Source of the DNA: Pseudomonadota bacterium
GTDB taxonomy: Bacteria > Pseudomonadota > Gammaproteobacteria > Burkholderiales > Rhodocyclaceae
Reading direction: 5' to 3'
DNA length: 62,358 nucleotides
Assembly (NCBI GenBank): GCA_018240585.1
Contig: JAFEFM010000514.1
Coordinates: 1 to 62,358, forward strand
Shown: positions 35,976 through 45,717 of the stretch, one piece after another
Layout of the letters: each line of letters begins with the position of its first letter
Numbering within the stretch: position 1 is the first letter of the stretch
Notes under the pieces: generated by a model
What the model was told of the DNA's origin: nothing
Database searches by the model: none
The model's input: only the letters and a program-made list of their open reading frames with translations
Made by a program: the position numbers and the translations under genes

Positions 35976-36002
35976 TCAAGTCCGCGCGATCCTGGCCGAT
36001 AA
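35976..36002 (+). promoter_or_regulatory. sigma-28 (FliA) promoter of the cheV-cheA row
   Basis: TCAAGTCC, 11 bases, then a perfect GCCGATAA. The -10 matches the flagellar sigma-28 consensus at 8/8 and the -35 at 5/8. It is 54 bases before the first cheV start and would drive cheV-cheV-cheY-cheZ-cheA. Confidence 0.75.
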
Positions 36003-36056
36003 ATTCCTCGTGCCCGTCCGTGATCCGCATCGACGGGGCGAAGGCGGAAACACCAA

Positions 36057-37028
36057 ATGTCCGATCTACTCAAGAACATCGACGCACGCACGCGGCTCGC
36101 GGGCACCAACAAGCTGGAGATCCTCCTGTTCACCCTCGGTGTGGATGCGCGCACCGGTCGGCGCGAGACCTTCGGCATCAACGTCTTCAAGGTGCGCGAG
36201 GTGATGCGCACGCCCACCATTACCGCGGCGCCGGAGATGCCGTCTTCGGTCCAGGGCATGGTCAGCCTGCGCGGCGAGCTGGTGCCGGTGGTCGATCTGG
36301 CGAGCTACGTCGGCATTGGCGGCGACTGCGCGCGCGACATCATGATCGTCACCGAGTACAACGGCCACACCCAGGGTTTCCTGGTCGAGAACGTGGATAC
36401 CATCCTGCGGCTGGACTGGTCGCAGATGCGGGTTCCGCCCGGCATGCTGGTGGCCAAGATGGGTGGGCTGGTCACGGCGGTCACCGAACTGCCTGACAAC
36501 CGGCTGGTCATGATGCTGGACGTCGAGCGGGTGCTGTCGGAAACCACTCACTATGACGACGATCTGGCCTTCCGCGAGATCGCCCGGCTGCCGGGCGCCG
36601 ATGCGCACACCGTGTATTTCGCCGACGATTCGTCGGTCGCGCGACGGCAGATCTCGCGGACACTCGACGCACTGGGCGTGCGACAGGTGGGTGCGGTGAA
36701 TGGGCGGCAGGCCTGGGACGAGCTGGGCAAGGTGGCTGCGCATGCGCTGGCCCACGGACGCGCGGTGAAGGACTTCGTGAGCCTGGTGCTGACCGATGTC
36801 GAGATGCCGGAGATGGATGGCTACATCCTGACCAAGCACATCAAGTCGGACAGTCGTTTCAATGGCGTTCCGGTGATCATGCATTCCTCGCTGTCGGGCA
36901 TGTCGAACCAGCAACTCGGCCGTTCGGTCGGTGTGGACGAGTATGTGTCGAAGTTCGAGCCGCAGCGGTTGGCGCAGACCATAGGCCGGTTGCTGGCGAC
37001 TGGCGAAGTGGATGCGGGTCGGAACTGA
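36057..37028 (+). CDS. cheV: chemotaxis coupling protein CheV (first copy)
   Basis: This 323-residue protein joins a CheW-like coupling domain (about 15-165; [29 protein letters not shown]) to a receiver domain (about 190-315) with Asp in LTDVEMPEMDG and the Lys in YVSKFEP. CheV links chemoreceptors to CheA, with phosphorylation of the receiver tuning the link. It heads the che row directly behind a sigma-28 promoter. cheW itself is not in the window. Confidence 0.93.
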   Translation: MSDLLKNIDARTRLAGTNKLEILLFTLGVDARTGRRETFGINVFKVREVMRTPTITAAPEMPSSVQGMVSLRGELVPVVDLASYVGIGGDCARDIMIVTEYNGHTQGFLVENVDTILRLDWSQMRVPPGMLVAKMGGLVTAVTELPDNRLVMMLDVERVLSETTHYDDDLAFREIARLPGADAHTVYFADDSSVARRQISRTLDALGVRQVGAVNGRQAWDELGKVAAHALAHGRAVKDFVSLVLTDVEMPEMDGYILTKHIKSDSRFNGVPVIMHSSLSGMSNQQLGRSVGVDEYVSKFEPQRLAQTIGRLLATGEVDAGRN

Positions 37029-37038
37029 GGCGGGGACC

Positions 37039-37992
37039 ATGTTGAATTCCGATGTACGCGACAGCGCGCTGCTCGACTCCATCGATGGCCGGACGCGGCT
37101 GGTCGGTTCCAACCGCATGGAACTGCTGCTGTTTTCGCTCGGCACCGAGGAGTGCTTCGGCATCAATGTGTTCAAGGTGCGCGAGGTCTGCTGCACGCCC
37201 TTCATCACGCGCACGCCGAACATGCCGCGCGGCATGGAGGGCCTGATCTCGCTGCGCGGCAACGTCATCCCGGTGCTGTCGCTCAACACGGTGCTCGGCC
37301 TCGGCGAGGGCGGGGGGCTGGGCAGCACGATGATGGTCACCGAGTACAGCAAGCACACCCTGGGCTTCCTGGTGCATGGGGTCGACCGCATCGTGCGCGT
37401 GGACTGGGACAAGGTGCATGCGCCGGAGAACCTGGGCAGCGGCACCTCCAGCTTCATCACCGCCATCACCCAGCTCGACGATGGCCGTCTGGTGTCCATC
37501 CTCGACGTCGAGACCATCCTCGCGAACACGTTCGGCGATGCCGTGGTCGGCAACATCGTGCCGGTCGACAACGGTCATGAGGTGAATGTCTTCTTTGTCG
37601 ATGATTCCGCTGTGGCGCGGCGCAAGATCGTTGAGGTGCTCGATCGCCTCGGCGTGCGCCACAAGCATGCGCAGAACGGCCTCGAGGCATGGAATCGTCT
37701 CGAGGGCATGGCTTCGCACGCCACGCTCACCGGACGCCGCGTCGCCGACGAGATCGACGTGATCCTGGTGGACGCCGAGATGCCAGAGATGGATGGCTAC
37801 GTGCTGACGCGCAACATCAAGAGCGATCCGCGGTTCGACGGCGTGCCGGTGGTCATGCATTCCTCCCTGTCGTCCGAGGCCAACCGGGCGATGGGCAGGC
37901 ACGTCGGGGTGGATGCCTACGTGGCAAAATTCGACGCCGACGTACTCGCGGAAACCTTGCGGCCGCTGTTGCAGCGTGCCGGGCAGGCGTGA
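37039..37992 (+). CDS. cheV: chemotaxis coupling protein CheV (second copy)
   Basis: This 317-residue CheW-receiver protein is similar to the preceding gene but clearly diverged, with [29 protein letters not shown] and a receiver with Asp in [11 protein letters not shown] and Lys in YVAKFDA. ATG 37039 with GGCGGGG upstream is preferred to an earlier in-frame codon inside the previous gene. The tandem pair probably arose by duplication and may serve different receptor sets. Confidence 0.92.
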   Translation: MLNSDVRDSALLDSIDGRTRLVGSNRMELLLFSLGTEECFGINVFKVREVCCTPFITRTPNMPRGMEGLISLRGNVIPVLSLNTVLGLGEGGGLGSTMMVTEYSKHTLGFLVHGVDRIVRVDWDKVHAPENLGSGTSSFITAITQLDDGRLVSILDVETILANTFGDAVVGNIVPVDNGHEVNVFFVDDSAVARRKIVEVLDRLGVRHKHAQNGLEAWNRLEGMASHATLTGRRVADEIDVILVDAEMPEMDGYVLTRNIKSDPRFDGVPVVMHSSLSSEANRAMGRHVGVDAYVAKFDADVLAETLRPLLQRAGQA

Positions 37993-38023
37993 GCGGGACG
38001 CGAGCACCAACACGGAGAACAAG

Positions 38024-38425
38024 ATGGCCGATCCCAAACTCAGATTTCTGGTCGTAGATGATTTTTCGACGATGCGGCGCATCGTCCGCAACCTTCTCAA
38101 GGAACTCGGCTACGCCAACGTGGATGAGGCCGAAGACGGCGTCGTCGCGCTGCAGAAACTCAATGCCGCGCCCTTCGACTTCGTCGTCACCGACTGGAAC
38201 ATGCCGAACATGGACGGCCTCACGCTGTTGCAGACGATACGGCGCACGCCCCAGCTCAAGCACCTGCCGGTGCTGATGATCACGGCGGAGGCCAAGAAGG
38301 AGAACATCATCGCGGCGGCTCAGGCGGGTGCCAGCGGCTATATCGTGAAGCCGTTCACCGCGGCGACGCTGGCGGAAAAGCTGGACAAGATTTTCGAGAA
38401 AATGGGCAGGAGCAACGCCGCCTGA
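38024..38425 (+). CDS. cheY: chemotaxis response regulator CheY
   Basis: This 133-residue single-domain receiver has the acidic pair Asp12-Asp13, the phospho-acceptor Asp57 ([12 protein letters not shown]), Thr in [10 protein letters not shown] and Lys in YIVKPF. Phospho-CheY binds FliM and switches flagellar rotation. Position and numbering agree with E. coli CheY. It is followed by its phosphatase, cheZ, after 40 bases. Confidence 0.96.
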   Translation: MADPKLRFLVVDDFSTMRRIVRNLLKELGYANVDEAEDGVVALQKLNAAPFDFVVTDWNMPNMDGLTLLQTIRRTPQLKHLPVLMITAEAKKENIIAAAQAGASGYIVKPFTAATLAEKLDKIFEKMGRSNAA

Positions 38426-38465
38426 GCCGGGCGCGTGCAATGCCGATCCAATCAGGAGCCTGGCA

Positions 38466-39413
38466 ATGACCAAAAGGCCGAAGTTCGACGACGCGGGGGA
38501 TTCCGACGAGTTGCAGGCGCTGTTCGACAGCATCGCCGCAGCGTCCGCCCCCGCTGCAGAAGTCAGCGCGGAGCCAGCGCGTGTTGGCTCCGGGCCGGTG
38601 ACGGCCGGAGACAGCGACGAATTGCAGGCGCTGTTCGACAGCGTGGCGGCCGATGTCGCCCAAGTGCAGGAAGTGGCTCAGCCGACCCGGGCGGAAGCGC
38701 GTGCCGGTGGCGACAATGACGAGTTGCAGGCCCTGTTCGATGCCGTTGCGGCGGAAAGCTGGCAGGAGCGCAAGGGGGCGGAACCCCCCGCCAGCGCGGC
38801 CGATGCTTCGTCCGGCGCGGTGTTCAATCGCATCGGCCAGATGACCCGCAAGCTTCACGACACCTTGCGCGAACTCGGTTACGACCAGGCCCTGCAGCAG
38901 GCGGCCGACGCCATCCCGGATGCGCGCCAGCGGCTGGGCTACATCGCCCAGATGACCGAGCAGGCGGCCGCGCGGGTGCTCAACGCGACTGACATCGCGC
39001 GCCCGATCCAGGACGCGATCGGCGCGGACGCCAAGGCGCTGGGCGTGCGGTGGGACCGCCTGTATTCCAACGAGCTGTCGGTCGACGAGTTCAAGACCCT
39101 GGCCGCGGACACGCGGGCATTCGTCGCACAGGTGGCCGACGCCAGCCGCACGACCAACGCGCAACTGCTCGAGATCATGATGGCGCAGGACTTCCAGGAT
39201 CTCACCGGGCAGGTCATCAAGCGTGTCGTCGACCTGGCGCAGACCCTGGAGGCGCAACTGCTGCAGGTGCTGATCGAGGCCGCACCGCCGCAGATCCGCG
39301 AAGAGCGCCAATCGACCCTGATGAACGGGCCGGTCGTCAGTGCCGAGGGCCGGGACGACGTGGTGACCAGTCAGGCACAGGTCGACGATCTTCTCGAAAG
39401 CCTTGGATTCTGA
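38466..39413 (+). CDS. cheZ: protein phosphatase CheZ with triplicated N-terminal motif
   Basis: This 315-residue CheY-P phosphatase is longer than the usual 200-215 residues. The catalytic helix is present (QDFQDLTGQ, with Asp245 and Gln249 matching E. coli Asp143 and Gln147), and the C-terminal CheY-binding peptide QVDDLLESLGF ends the protein. The extra 100 N-terminal residues contain three near-identical 14-residue motifs (D-S/N-DELQALFD-S/A-I/V-AA) at 12-25, 49-62 and 83-96, spaced by Ala/Pro/Glu-rich linkers. The motif loosely resembles the C-terminal CheY-binding helix. AGGAG precedes the ATG. Confidence 0.93.
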   Translation: MTKRPKFDDAGDSDELQALFDSIAAASAPAAEVSAEPARVGSGPVTAGDSDELQALFDSVAADVAQVQEVAQPTRAEARAGGDNDELQALFDAVAAESWQERKGAEPPASAADASSGAVFNRIGQMTRKLHDTLRELGYDQALQQAADAIPDARQRLGYIAQMTEQAAARVLNATDIARPIQDAIGADAKALGVRWDRLYSNELSVDEFKTLAADTRAFVAQVADASRTTNAQLLEIMMAQDFQDLTGQVIKRVVDLAQTLEAQLLQVLIEAAPPQIREERQSTLMNGPVVSAEGRDDVVTSQAQVDDLLESLGF

Positions 39414-39496
39414 TCAACAAGAACCGTGGCGGGGGCTTGCCGGTCTCCGTCGCATGCGGGCGTGCGAACGTCGCGCCATCCTGGAGTTGTGAGCCG

Positions 39497-41398
39497 ATGA
39501 CTGACTTTGCCGGCATGGAAGACCTCCTGCAGGATTTCCTGACTGAGGCAGGCGATCTGCTGTCCGGGGTGGACAACAAGCTCGTCGATCTGGAGCGCTC
39601 GCCCGACGACCGCAGCCTGCTCAACGACATCTTCCGGGGCTTCCACACGATCAAGGGTGGTGCGGGCTTCCTGAACGCAAGCGAACTCGTCACCCTCTGC
39701 CATCTCACCGAGAACCTCTTCGACCGCCTGCGCAATGGCGAGCTGTGCGTCACGTCCGAGACGATGGACGTCATCCTCGCGGCGACGGCCGCAGTACGCG
39801 ACATGTTCGGCGATCTCGAGCGTGGCGTCATGCCGCGTGCGGCCGATCAGACGCTGATCGCGAGCCTGCAGGGCGCCATCCAGGGCACTGCCGCCCCGCG
39901 GCCCGCGGCGCCCGTTCCGCTGGGCGGATCGAGCGGAGCCGAACAGGCAGGCGTGCAGACGAGCCCGGCCGGGACGGGGCCCGACTGGCAACTGCTGATG
40001 AACGCAGTGACCCTCGCCCAGGCGCCGGCGCCCGTGGCCGTTCAAGCTGCGGCGCCGCTGGCTGAGGCCGAGCTTGCGCCCGAGAAGATCATCAACGCGG
40101 CGCTGGGACGTCGCGCCACCGACCGACCCGGTGCCACCGGGCCGGTCGGCCGCCGCGAGACGGAGCGCGTGCGGGACAACTCCATCCGCGTCGACACCGC
40201 GCGCCTCGACCAGGTGCTGAACCTGTCGGGCGAGATCGGACTGACGAAGAACCGCCTCAACGCGCTGCGCAGCGACATCCTCAGTGGACGCAACGATACC
40301 GAGACCCTGCATGCGCTGGACCTGGCGGTGAGCCAGCTCGACCTGCTGGTGTCCGATCTGCAGAACGCGGTGATGAAGACGCGCATGCAGCCGATCGGCC
40401 GCCTGTTCCAGAAATACCCGCGCATCGCCCGCGATCTCGCGCGCAACCTCGGCAAGGACGTGGAACTGGTGCTGGCGGGCGAGGAAACCGAGATCGACAA
40501 GACGATGATCGAGGATCTCTCCGATCCCATCATCCATCTGATCCGCAATGCAGTGGATCACGGCGTGGAGAGCGCCAGCGACCGTGCGGCGGCCGGCAAA
40601 CCGTCGAAATCCGAGGTACGGCTGGAGGCACGCCAGGAGGGCGACCACATCGTCATCCTCGTCGCCGACGATGGCCGCGGCATGGACGCTGAGCGGCTGC
40701 GTGCCAAGGCCGTCGCCAAGGGCCTGATTTCCGAGGAGGAAGCCAGCACCCTCGACGAGCGGCAGAGCTACAACCTGGTCTTCCTGCCCGGATTCTCGAT
40801 GGCGGAAAAGGTCTCCGACGTGTCGGGCCGTGGTGTGGGGATGGATGTGGTGCGCACCAACATCCAGAAGCTGAACGGCGCGATCGAGATCCGCTCGCAA
40901 CCCGGCAAGGGCACCACCTTCATCATCAATCTGCCGCTGACGCTCGCCATCCTTCCGGTATTGCTGGTGCGCCTGGGGCAGCAGCCGTTTGCCGTTCCCC
41001 TGTCGATGGTGCGCGAGATCCTGCCGATCGAGCCGGGCATGGTGCACGACGTCGGCGGGCGCGCGACCATGGTCGTGCGCGGCGAGGTGCTGCCCATCCT
41101 CGCCCTGTCCGGCCTGCTCGGTTGGCCACAGGAGCAGGTGCCCGGTTACGGGGTGCTGATGCAGACGACGGACATGGCTTTCGTGCTGGCCATCGACAGC
41201 TTCGCCGGGCGCGAGGATGCGGTGATCAAGTCGCTCGATGACTTCCGTCCGAAAGGTGTGGCCGGCGTCACCACCTTGTCGAACGGGCAGATCGTGCTCA
41301 TCCTGGACATGAAGGAACTGCTCGCCGATGGCAATGCCACGCAGGGCATTCCGCGATCGGCGCTGATTCCGGTGCCGGCAGAGGCGGTGTCCGGCTGA
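39497..41398 (+). CDS. cheA: chemotaxis histidine kinase CheA
   Basis: This 633-residue kinase has an HPt domain with the phospho-acceptor His50 (GFHTIKGGAGF), a linker (about 130-225) with no obvious P2 CheY-binding domain, the dimerisation domain, an ATP-binding domain with N box HLIRNAVDHGVE, G1 DDGRGMD and G2 GRGVGMD, and a CheW-like regulatory domain. It is the last gene of the row and is followed by a hairpin. cheW, cheR, cheB and receptor genes must lie elsewhere. Confidence 0.95.
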   Translation: MTDFAGMEDLLQDFLTEAGDLLSGVDNKLVDLERSPDDRSLLNDIFRGFHTIKGGAGFLNASELVTLCHLTENLFDRLRNGELCVTSETMDVILAATAAVRDMFGDLERGVMPRAADQTLIASLQGAIQGTAAPRPAAPVPLGGSSGAEQAGVQTSPAGTGPDWQLLMNAVTLAQAPAPVAVQAAAPLAEAELAPEKIINAALGRRATDRPGATGPVGRRETERVRDNSIRVDTARLDQVLNLSGEIGLTKNRLNALRSDILSGRNDTETLHALDLAVSQLDLLVSDLQNAVMKTRMQPIGRLFQKYPRIARDLARNLGKDVELVLAGEETEIDKTMIEDLSDPIIHLIRNAVDHGVESASDRAAAGKPSKSEVRLEARQEGDHIVILVADDGRGMDAERLRAKAVAKGLISEEEASTLDERQSYNLVFLPGFSMAEKVSDVSGRGVGMDVVRTNIQKLNGAIEIRSQPGKGTTFIINLPLTLAILPVLLVRLGQQPFAVPLSMVREILPIEPGMVHDVGGRATMVVRGEVLPILALSGLLGWPQEQVPGYGVLMQTTDMAFVLAIDSFAGREDAVIKSLDDFRPKGVAGVTTLSNGQIVLILDMKELLADGNATQGIPRSALIPVPAEAVSG

Positions 41399-41429
41399 GC
41401 ATTCGCGCAGCCGCGCTGCCGTTTCAGGT

Positions 41430-41449
41430 GCCCGCGCCCGTGCGCGGGC
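41430..41449. terminator. GC hairpin between convergent cheA and tal
   Basis: GCCCGCGC and GCGCGGGC flank a CCGT loop in the 66-base gap between two gene ends. There is no T-run, so it could pause or protect transcripts rather than end them on its own. Confidence 0.4.
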
Positions 41450-41464
41450 TCGCCTCGCGTGCCG

Positions 41465-42541
41465 TCAGGACGTGAGTTCGAGGAGTGCGGCGAAAGCCTG
41501 CTCGAACTGCGCCAGCCCCGCCTGTTGCAGTCGCTCGCCGACTTCATCGACATTCACCCCCAGCGCGGCCAGCGCGGCGTATTGCGCCTCGGCGGCGCCG
41601 ACGTCCTTGTCCAGCGTGTTCGCCACCTTGCCGTGGTCGAGCAGTGCGGCCAGGGTGGCGTCAGGCAGGGTATTGACCGTCTCGGGCCCGATCAGCGGCT
41701 CGACATACAGCAGGTCGCTGTAGGCCGCGTTCTTCGTACCTGTGCTCGCCCAGAGCATGAACTGCGGTCGCGCGCCGGCCTCGCGCAGGGCGTCGAATGA
41801 CCTGCCATGAAAGCGATCGCGATACCGGCGATAGGCCAGCTTGGCAGTTGCGACGGCCGTCCTGCCACGCAGCGCGAGCGCCGGGCCGCCGAGTTCGTCG
41901 AGCTGCCTGTCGACCAGCGTGTCGACGCGCGACAGGAACAAGCTGGCGACCGACATGACCGCCGGGATGTCGCCGCCGCTCGCCTGCAGGCTGTTGAGGC
42001 CGCGCATGTAGGCCGCAGCGACGGCGTCCACGTGCGCCAGCGAGAACATCAGCGTGACGTTGACACTGACTCCCGCTGCCACCAGGCGTTCGATCGCGAC
42101 CAGCCCGGCCGCGGTTGCGGGCACCTTGATCAGCAGGTTCGAGCGGTTGACTGCGCCTCTCAGGCGCAGGCCGGCGGCGACGGTGCCGTCGGCATCTTGC
42201 GCCAGCGCGGGCGAAACCTCCAGGCTGACGTAGCCGGCATTGCCGCCGCTGGCGCGATGCAGCGGCGCAAGCAGGTCGCAGGCGCGCTGCACGTCGGGAA
42301 TCACCAGCGCCTCGTAGCGCGCCTCCGCGCTCAGCGGTTCGCGCTTCAGCGCGGCCAGGTCCTCTTCGTAGTAACGTCCGCCGGCAATGGCCTTGTGGAA
42401 GATGGCCGGGTTCGTCGTGATGCCGGCGACCCCGTCCTCGGCGATGAAGCGCGCGAGGTGGCCTTCGTTGAGCAGGGTGCGGGACAGGTTGTCGAGCCAG
42501 ATTTGCTGGCCGTGCTGGCGAACTTGAAGCAGAGGATTCAT
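41465..42541 (-). CDS. tal: transaldolase
   Basis: This 358-residue protein is a transaldolase of the longer (Tal-Pgi/TalC-unlike) class. It starts NPLLQVRQHGQQIWLDNLSR, has GITTNPAIF, the Schiff-base Lys139 in NLLIKVPATAAG and FMLWASTGTKN. It moves a dihydroxyacetone unit between sugar phosphates in the pentose phosphate pathway. The frame stays open to an ATG at 42583, but the family start fits ATG 42541. It is convergent with cheA. Confidence 0.92.
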   Translation of the reverse strand: MNPLLQVRQHGQQIWLDNLSRTLLNEGHLARFIAEDGVAGITTNPAIFHKAIAGGRYYEEDLAALKREPLSAEARYEALVIPDVQRACDLLAPLHRASGGNAGYVSLEVSPALAQDADGTVAAGLRLRGAVNRSNLLIKVPATAAGLVAIERLVAAGVSVNVTLMFSLAHVDAVAAAYMRGLNSLQASGGDIPAVMSVASLFLSRVDTLVDRQLDELGGPALALRGRTAVATAKLAYRRYRDRFHGRSFDALREAGARPQFMLWASTGTKNAAYSDLLYVEPLIGPETVNTLPDATLAALLDHGKVANTLDKDVGAAEAQYAALAALGVNVDEVGERLQQAGLAQFEQAFAALLELTS

Positions 42542-42631
42542 CGATGGTCCGGGACTGGGCTGGTTGCGCGGTTGATCGGTCATTCTGCATCGGTTTGCCC
42601 GTCCCTGGCTATCGCCCGGGGCCGCTGGACC

Positions 42632-43441
42632 TCAGGCGAGGTGCCAGCCCAGCGCGCGCGTCACGTTCAGGAAGTCGCCTGCGGGCGAGGCCCGGATCGT
42701 CAGCCGTATGCCCGTTCGCGGGTGGGGCAGGGTCAGGGTGGTGCACGCCAGCAGCAGCCGGCTGCTGCCGAACAGGTGCTGGAACAGCCGGTTGTGGCGC
42801 CCCTTGCCGTAGGTGGCGTCGCCGATGATGGGATGAGCGATGTGCTTCAGGTGGCGGCGAAGCTGGTGGCGACGGCCGCTTTCCGGCTCCAGTTCGAGCA
42901 GCGCATAACGGCTGCTCGGGTAGCGGTCAACCTGATGCGGCAGTTCGGCGGTGGCGAGGCGGCGGAAGCGCGTCAGCGCGGGCTGTGCCGTCGATCCGGT
43001 CGGGCCCCCGTCCGACTCCGCGGTCGCTTCGGAGTCCGCCTGTTCGATGTCCTCGGGAAGGGGGGGCCGTCCCGGCCGATTGCCGGCACCCATGCCGCGG
43101 CTACGCTCGATGGGGTCGAGGCGGCGCGTCAGGGCATGGTCGATTTCCCCTTCTGCGGGCGGGTGGCCGCGGACGATGGCAAGGTAACGCTTGGCCACCT
43201 GACGGGTTTCGAACAGCGTGGCGAGCCGTGCCGCGGTGTCGCGTTCGAGGGCGAACAGCAGCACGCCCGAGGTGCCGCGATCCAGCCGGTGCGCAGGAAA
43301 CACGCGCCGCCCGATCTGGTCGCGCAGGAGCTGGACCGCAAAGCGTTCCTCGTGTGCGGCGATCGGGCTGCGATGGACGAGGAGGCCGGAGGGCTTGTGG
43401 ATGGCGATCAGGTCGTCGTCGCGGTACAGGATGTCGAGCAT
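42632..43441 (-). CDS. truC: RNA pseudouridine synthase, TruC-like
   Basis: This 269-residue RluA-family enzyme opens with ILYRDDDLIAIHKPSGLLVHRS, a TruC-like wording, has the catalytic Asp54 in HRLDRGTSG and the family RRHQLRRHLKHIAHPIIGD. TruC modifies position 65 of some tRNAs. Between about 113 and 150 there is an extra Gly/Pro/Glu-rich segment that is probably a disordered loop. The tRNA target is inferred by similarity; an rRNA target cannot be excluded. Confidence 0.85.
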   Translation of the reverse strand: MLDILYRDDDLIAIHKPSGLLVHRSPIAAHEERFAVQLLRDQIGRRVFPAHRLDRGTSGVLLFALERDTAARLATLFETRQVAKRYLAIVRGHPPAEGEIDHALTRRLDPIERSRGMGAGNRPGRPPLPEDIEQADSEATAESDGGPTGSTAQPALTRFRRLATAELPHQVDRYPSSRYALLELEPESGRRHQLRRHLKHIAHPIIGDATYGKGRHNRLFQHLFGSSRLLLACTTLTLPHPRTGIRLTIRASPAGDFLNVTRALGWHLA

Positions 43442-43502
43442 GGCCGGTCAGCACGGGTGACGGGGTGGGCCGGAGTCGTCATCGCGACATTGCCCGGGCC
43501 GC

Positions 43503-43536
43503 AAAAAATCGAAAGCGACCGGTAACGGTCGCTTTC
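43503..43536 (-). terminator. rho-independent terminator after sodB
   Basis: On the minus strand GAAAGCGACCG pairs with CGGTCGCTTTC around a four-base loop, followed shortly by a run of six Ts. It lies 46 bases after the sodB stop, so sodB ends here and truC downstream is probably transcribed separately. Confidence 0.85.
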
Positions 43537-43581
43537 GTCATGGGCGCCAGGCCCTTTGCGCGCAGCGCGTGGCAAACGAGA

Positions 43582-44166
43582 TCAGGCGAAATTCTTCGCC
43601 GCGAAGTCCCAGTTGGCGAGCTTGTCGAGGAAGGTCGCGACGAAGTCCGGACGACGGTTGCGGTAGTCGATGTAGTAGGCGTGTTCCCACACGTCGATAC
43701 AGAGCAACGCCTTGTCGCCGGTGGTCAGCGGGGTGCCGGCGGCGCCCATGTTGACGATGTCGACCGAACCGTCGGCTTTCTTCACCAGCCAGGTCCAGCC
43801 GGAGCCGAAGTTGCCGACCGCGGACGCCTGGAAGGCCTTCTTGAAGTCATCGAACGAGCCCCACTTGGCCTTGATCGCGTCGGCCAGCGCGCCAGTGGGC
43901 TCGCCGCCGCCGTTCGGCTTCATGCTGTTCCAGAAGAAGGTGTGGTTCCAGACCTGGGCGGAGTTGTTATACACACCGCCGGCGGGCGCCTTCTTGACGA
44001 TGGCTTCGAGGTCGAGGTTCTCGTACTCGGTGCCCTTGATCAGGTTGTTGAGGTTGGTGACGTAAGCCTGGTGATGCTTGCCGTAGTGGAATTCCAGCGT
44101 TTCGGCGGAAATGTGCGGGGCGAGCGCATCCTTGGCGTACGGCAGGGCGGGAAGGGTATGTTCCAT
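43582..44166 (-). CDS. sodB: iron superoxide dismutase
   Basis: This 194-residue Fe/Mn superoxide dismutase has the metal ligands in [21 protein letters not shown] and [13 protein letters not shown]. Wording such as [11 protein letters not shown] (here [11 protein letters not shown]) and FGSGWTWLV favours the Fe type. It removes superoxide in the cytoplasm. A strong AAGGAGAG ribosome site precedes the ATG, and the gene has its own promoter and terminator. Confidence 0.95.
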   Translation of the reverse strand: MEHTLPALPYAKDALAPHISAETLEFHYGKHHQAYVTNLNNLIKGTEYENLDLEAIVKKAPAGGVYNNSAQVWNHTFFWNSMKPNGGGEPTGALADAIKAKWGSFDDFKKAFQASAVGNFGSGWTWLVKKADGSVDIVNMGAAGTPLTTGDKALLCIDVWEHAYYIDYRNRRPDFVATFLDKLANWDFAAKNFA

Positions 44167-44217
44167 GCGTGTCTCTCCTTGTGTCGGTTCTTCGGAGTTC
44201 GTGGGGAAAGCCCGACA

Positions 44218-44247
44218 ATTCTAGTCAGGAATGCTCGTCAATGACAA
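44218..44247 (-). promoter_or_regulatory. sigma-70 promoter of sodB
   Basis: On the minus strand TTGTCA, 18 bases, then TAGAAT: four of six and five of six matches to the housekeeping consensus, 51 bases upstream of the sodB ATG. Confidence 0.55.
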
Positions 44248-44334
44248 TCCCGGCGTGATAAAGCGTATTTCTGGACGGTGCGGCGTGCCGCAGACCCATC
44301 CTCGTGCCGGGGCACATGTGGCTGCAGGGGGGCA

Positions 44335-45717
44335 TCAGCGCGAGACCTCGGTGACGCGGGCGGCCAGCCGGCCGTCGGCCAGTTGCAGGCTGAGCGCGTC
44401 GCCCTCCGCCACGCCGGCAGTGCTGCGCAGGATGCCTCCGTCGGCGCTGCGGGCGATCGCATATCCGCGTGCCAGCACCGCTTCCGGCGCGAGGTGGTGC
44501 AGGTGTGTGGCGAGCCCGGTCACGCGTTGTTGCTCACGCCGCACGCTTTCCGCGGCGCTGCGATGCAGACGGCTGGCAAGCATCGACAACCTGTCTTGTT
44601 CCCGGGCGATGGCTGGGCGGCCGCTGCGCAGGCGCAGCTCCAATTGGCTCACGTGGTGGGTCGCGCGCTCCAGGCGGCGCGACAGCCCGGCGCGCAGCTT
44701 GTCATGGAGCACGGTCGTCCGCATTGCAGCCTGGGCGAGCCGCTGGCGTGGATGCACGAGCCGCAGCGCGGCACGGTCGACGCGCTGTTCTGCCACCTCG
44801 AGCCGCCGCTGCAGCGCGCGCTGCAGCCGTGGCGCGAGATTGGCCAGCTCGAGTCGCGCGGCGTGAAAGCCCGCGCTCGCCAGTTCGGCGGCGCCGGTCG
44901 GCGTTGCTGCACGCAAGTCGGCGGCGAAATCGGCGATGGTGAAGTCGGTTTCGTGGCCGACACCGCTCACCACCGGCACCGGGCAGGCGCGGATGGCCCG
45001 CGCCAGCGCCTCGTCGTTGAATGCCCACAGGTCCTCGATGCTCCCGCCGCCGCGCACCAGCAGCACGACATCGATGCCGTCCGCTGCGCAACGCTCGCCG
45101 GCCCGGCGCAGGGCTTCCACCAGCCGGGCGGGCGCCTCGACGCCTTGCACCGGCGCCGGATAGAGGACGATGGGCAGATGCGGCGCGCGTCGCTGCAGGG
45201 CGCTCAACACGTCGCGCAGCGCCGCCGCCGACGGCGAGGTGACGATGGCAATGCCACGCGGAAAGCGCGGCAGCGCCCGGCGCGCGGCGGGATCGAACAG
45301 CCCTTCGGCTGCGAGTCTTTCCTTCAGGCGGTTGAAGGCCTCGTACAGGTCGCCGATGCCGGCCGGGCGCAACGCCTCGACGTTGAGCTGGTAGTCGCCT
45401 CGTGCCTCGTACAGCGTGACCAGCGCGCGCGCCTCCACGCGCATGCCGTTCTCCGGGCGGAAGGCCAGCAGTTGCGCACGGTTGCGCCACATGGCGCAGC
45501 GCACCTGGGAATTGGCGTCCTTCAGGGTGAAGTACACATGCCCGGAAGGCGCACGTACCAGGTTGGAGATCTCGCCCCCAACCCAGAGCAGCGGCAGGGC
45601 GGACTCGAGCGCTTCGCGTGCCAGCCGGTTGAGCGCCGAGATGCTGAGGACTCCTGAACCCGAGCGGGCGGTGCCGGATGGCGGCGTTTCGTGGAGGTTT
45701 GGCGTGTAAGGCGGCAT
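44335..45717 (-). CDS. xseA: exodeoxyribonuclease VII large subunit
   Basis: This 460-residue protein is the XseA subunit. It has an N-terminal OB fold ([24 protein letters not shown]), the nuclease core ([52 protein letters not shown]) and a long helical C-terminal part. With the small subunit XseB, not in this window, it degrades single-stranded DNA. ATG 45717 gives the family length. A TACAAT box ends only eight bases before that ATG, so the message may have almost no leader. Confidence 0.94.
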   Translation of the reverse strand: MPPYTPNLHETPPSGTARSGSGVLSISALNRLAREALESALPLLWVGGEISNLVRAPSGHVYFTLKDANSQVRCAMWRNRAQLLAFRPENGMRVEARALVTLYEARGDYQLNVEALRPAGIGDLYEAFNRLKERLAAEGLFDPAARRALPRFPRGIAIVTSPSAAALRDVLSALQRRAPHLPIVLYPAPVQGVEAPARLVEALRRAGERCAADGIDVVLLVRGGGSIEDLWAFNDEALARAIRACPVPVVSGVGHETDFTIADFAADLRAATPTGAAELASAGFHAARLELANLAPRLQRALQRRLEVAEQRVDRAALRLVHPRQRLAQAAMRTTVLHDKLRAGLSRRLERATHHVSQLELRLRSGRPAIAREQDRLSMLASRLHRSAAESVRREQQRVTGLATHLHHLAPEAVLARGYAIARSADGGILRSTAGVAEGDALSLQLADGRLAARVTEVSR

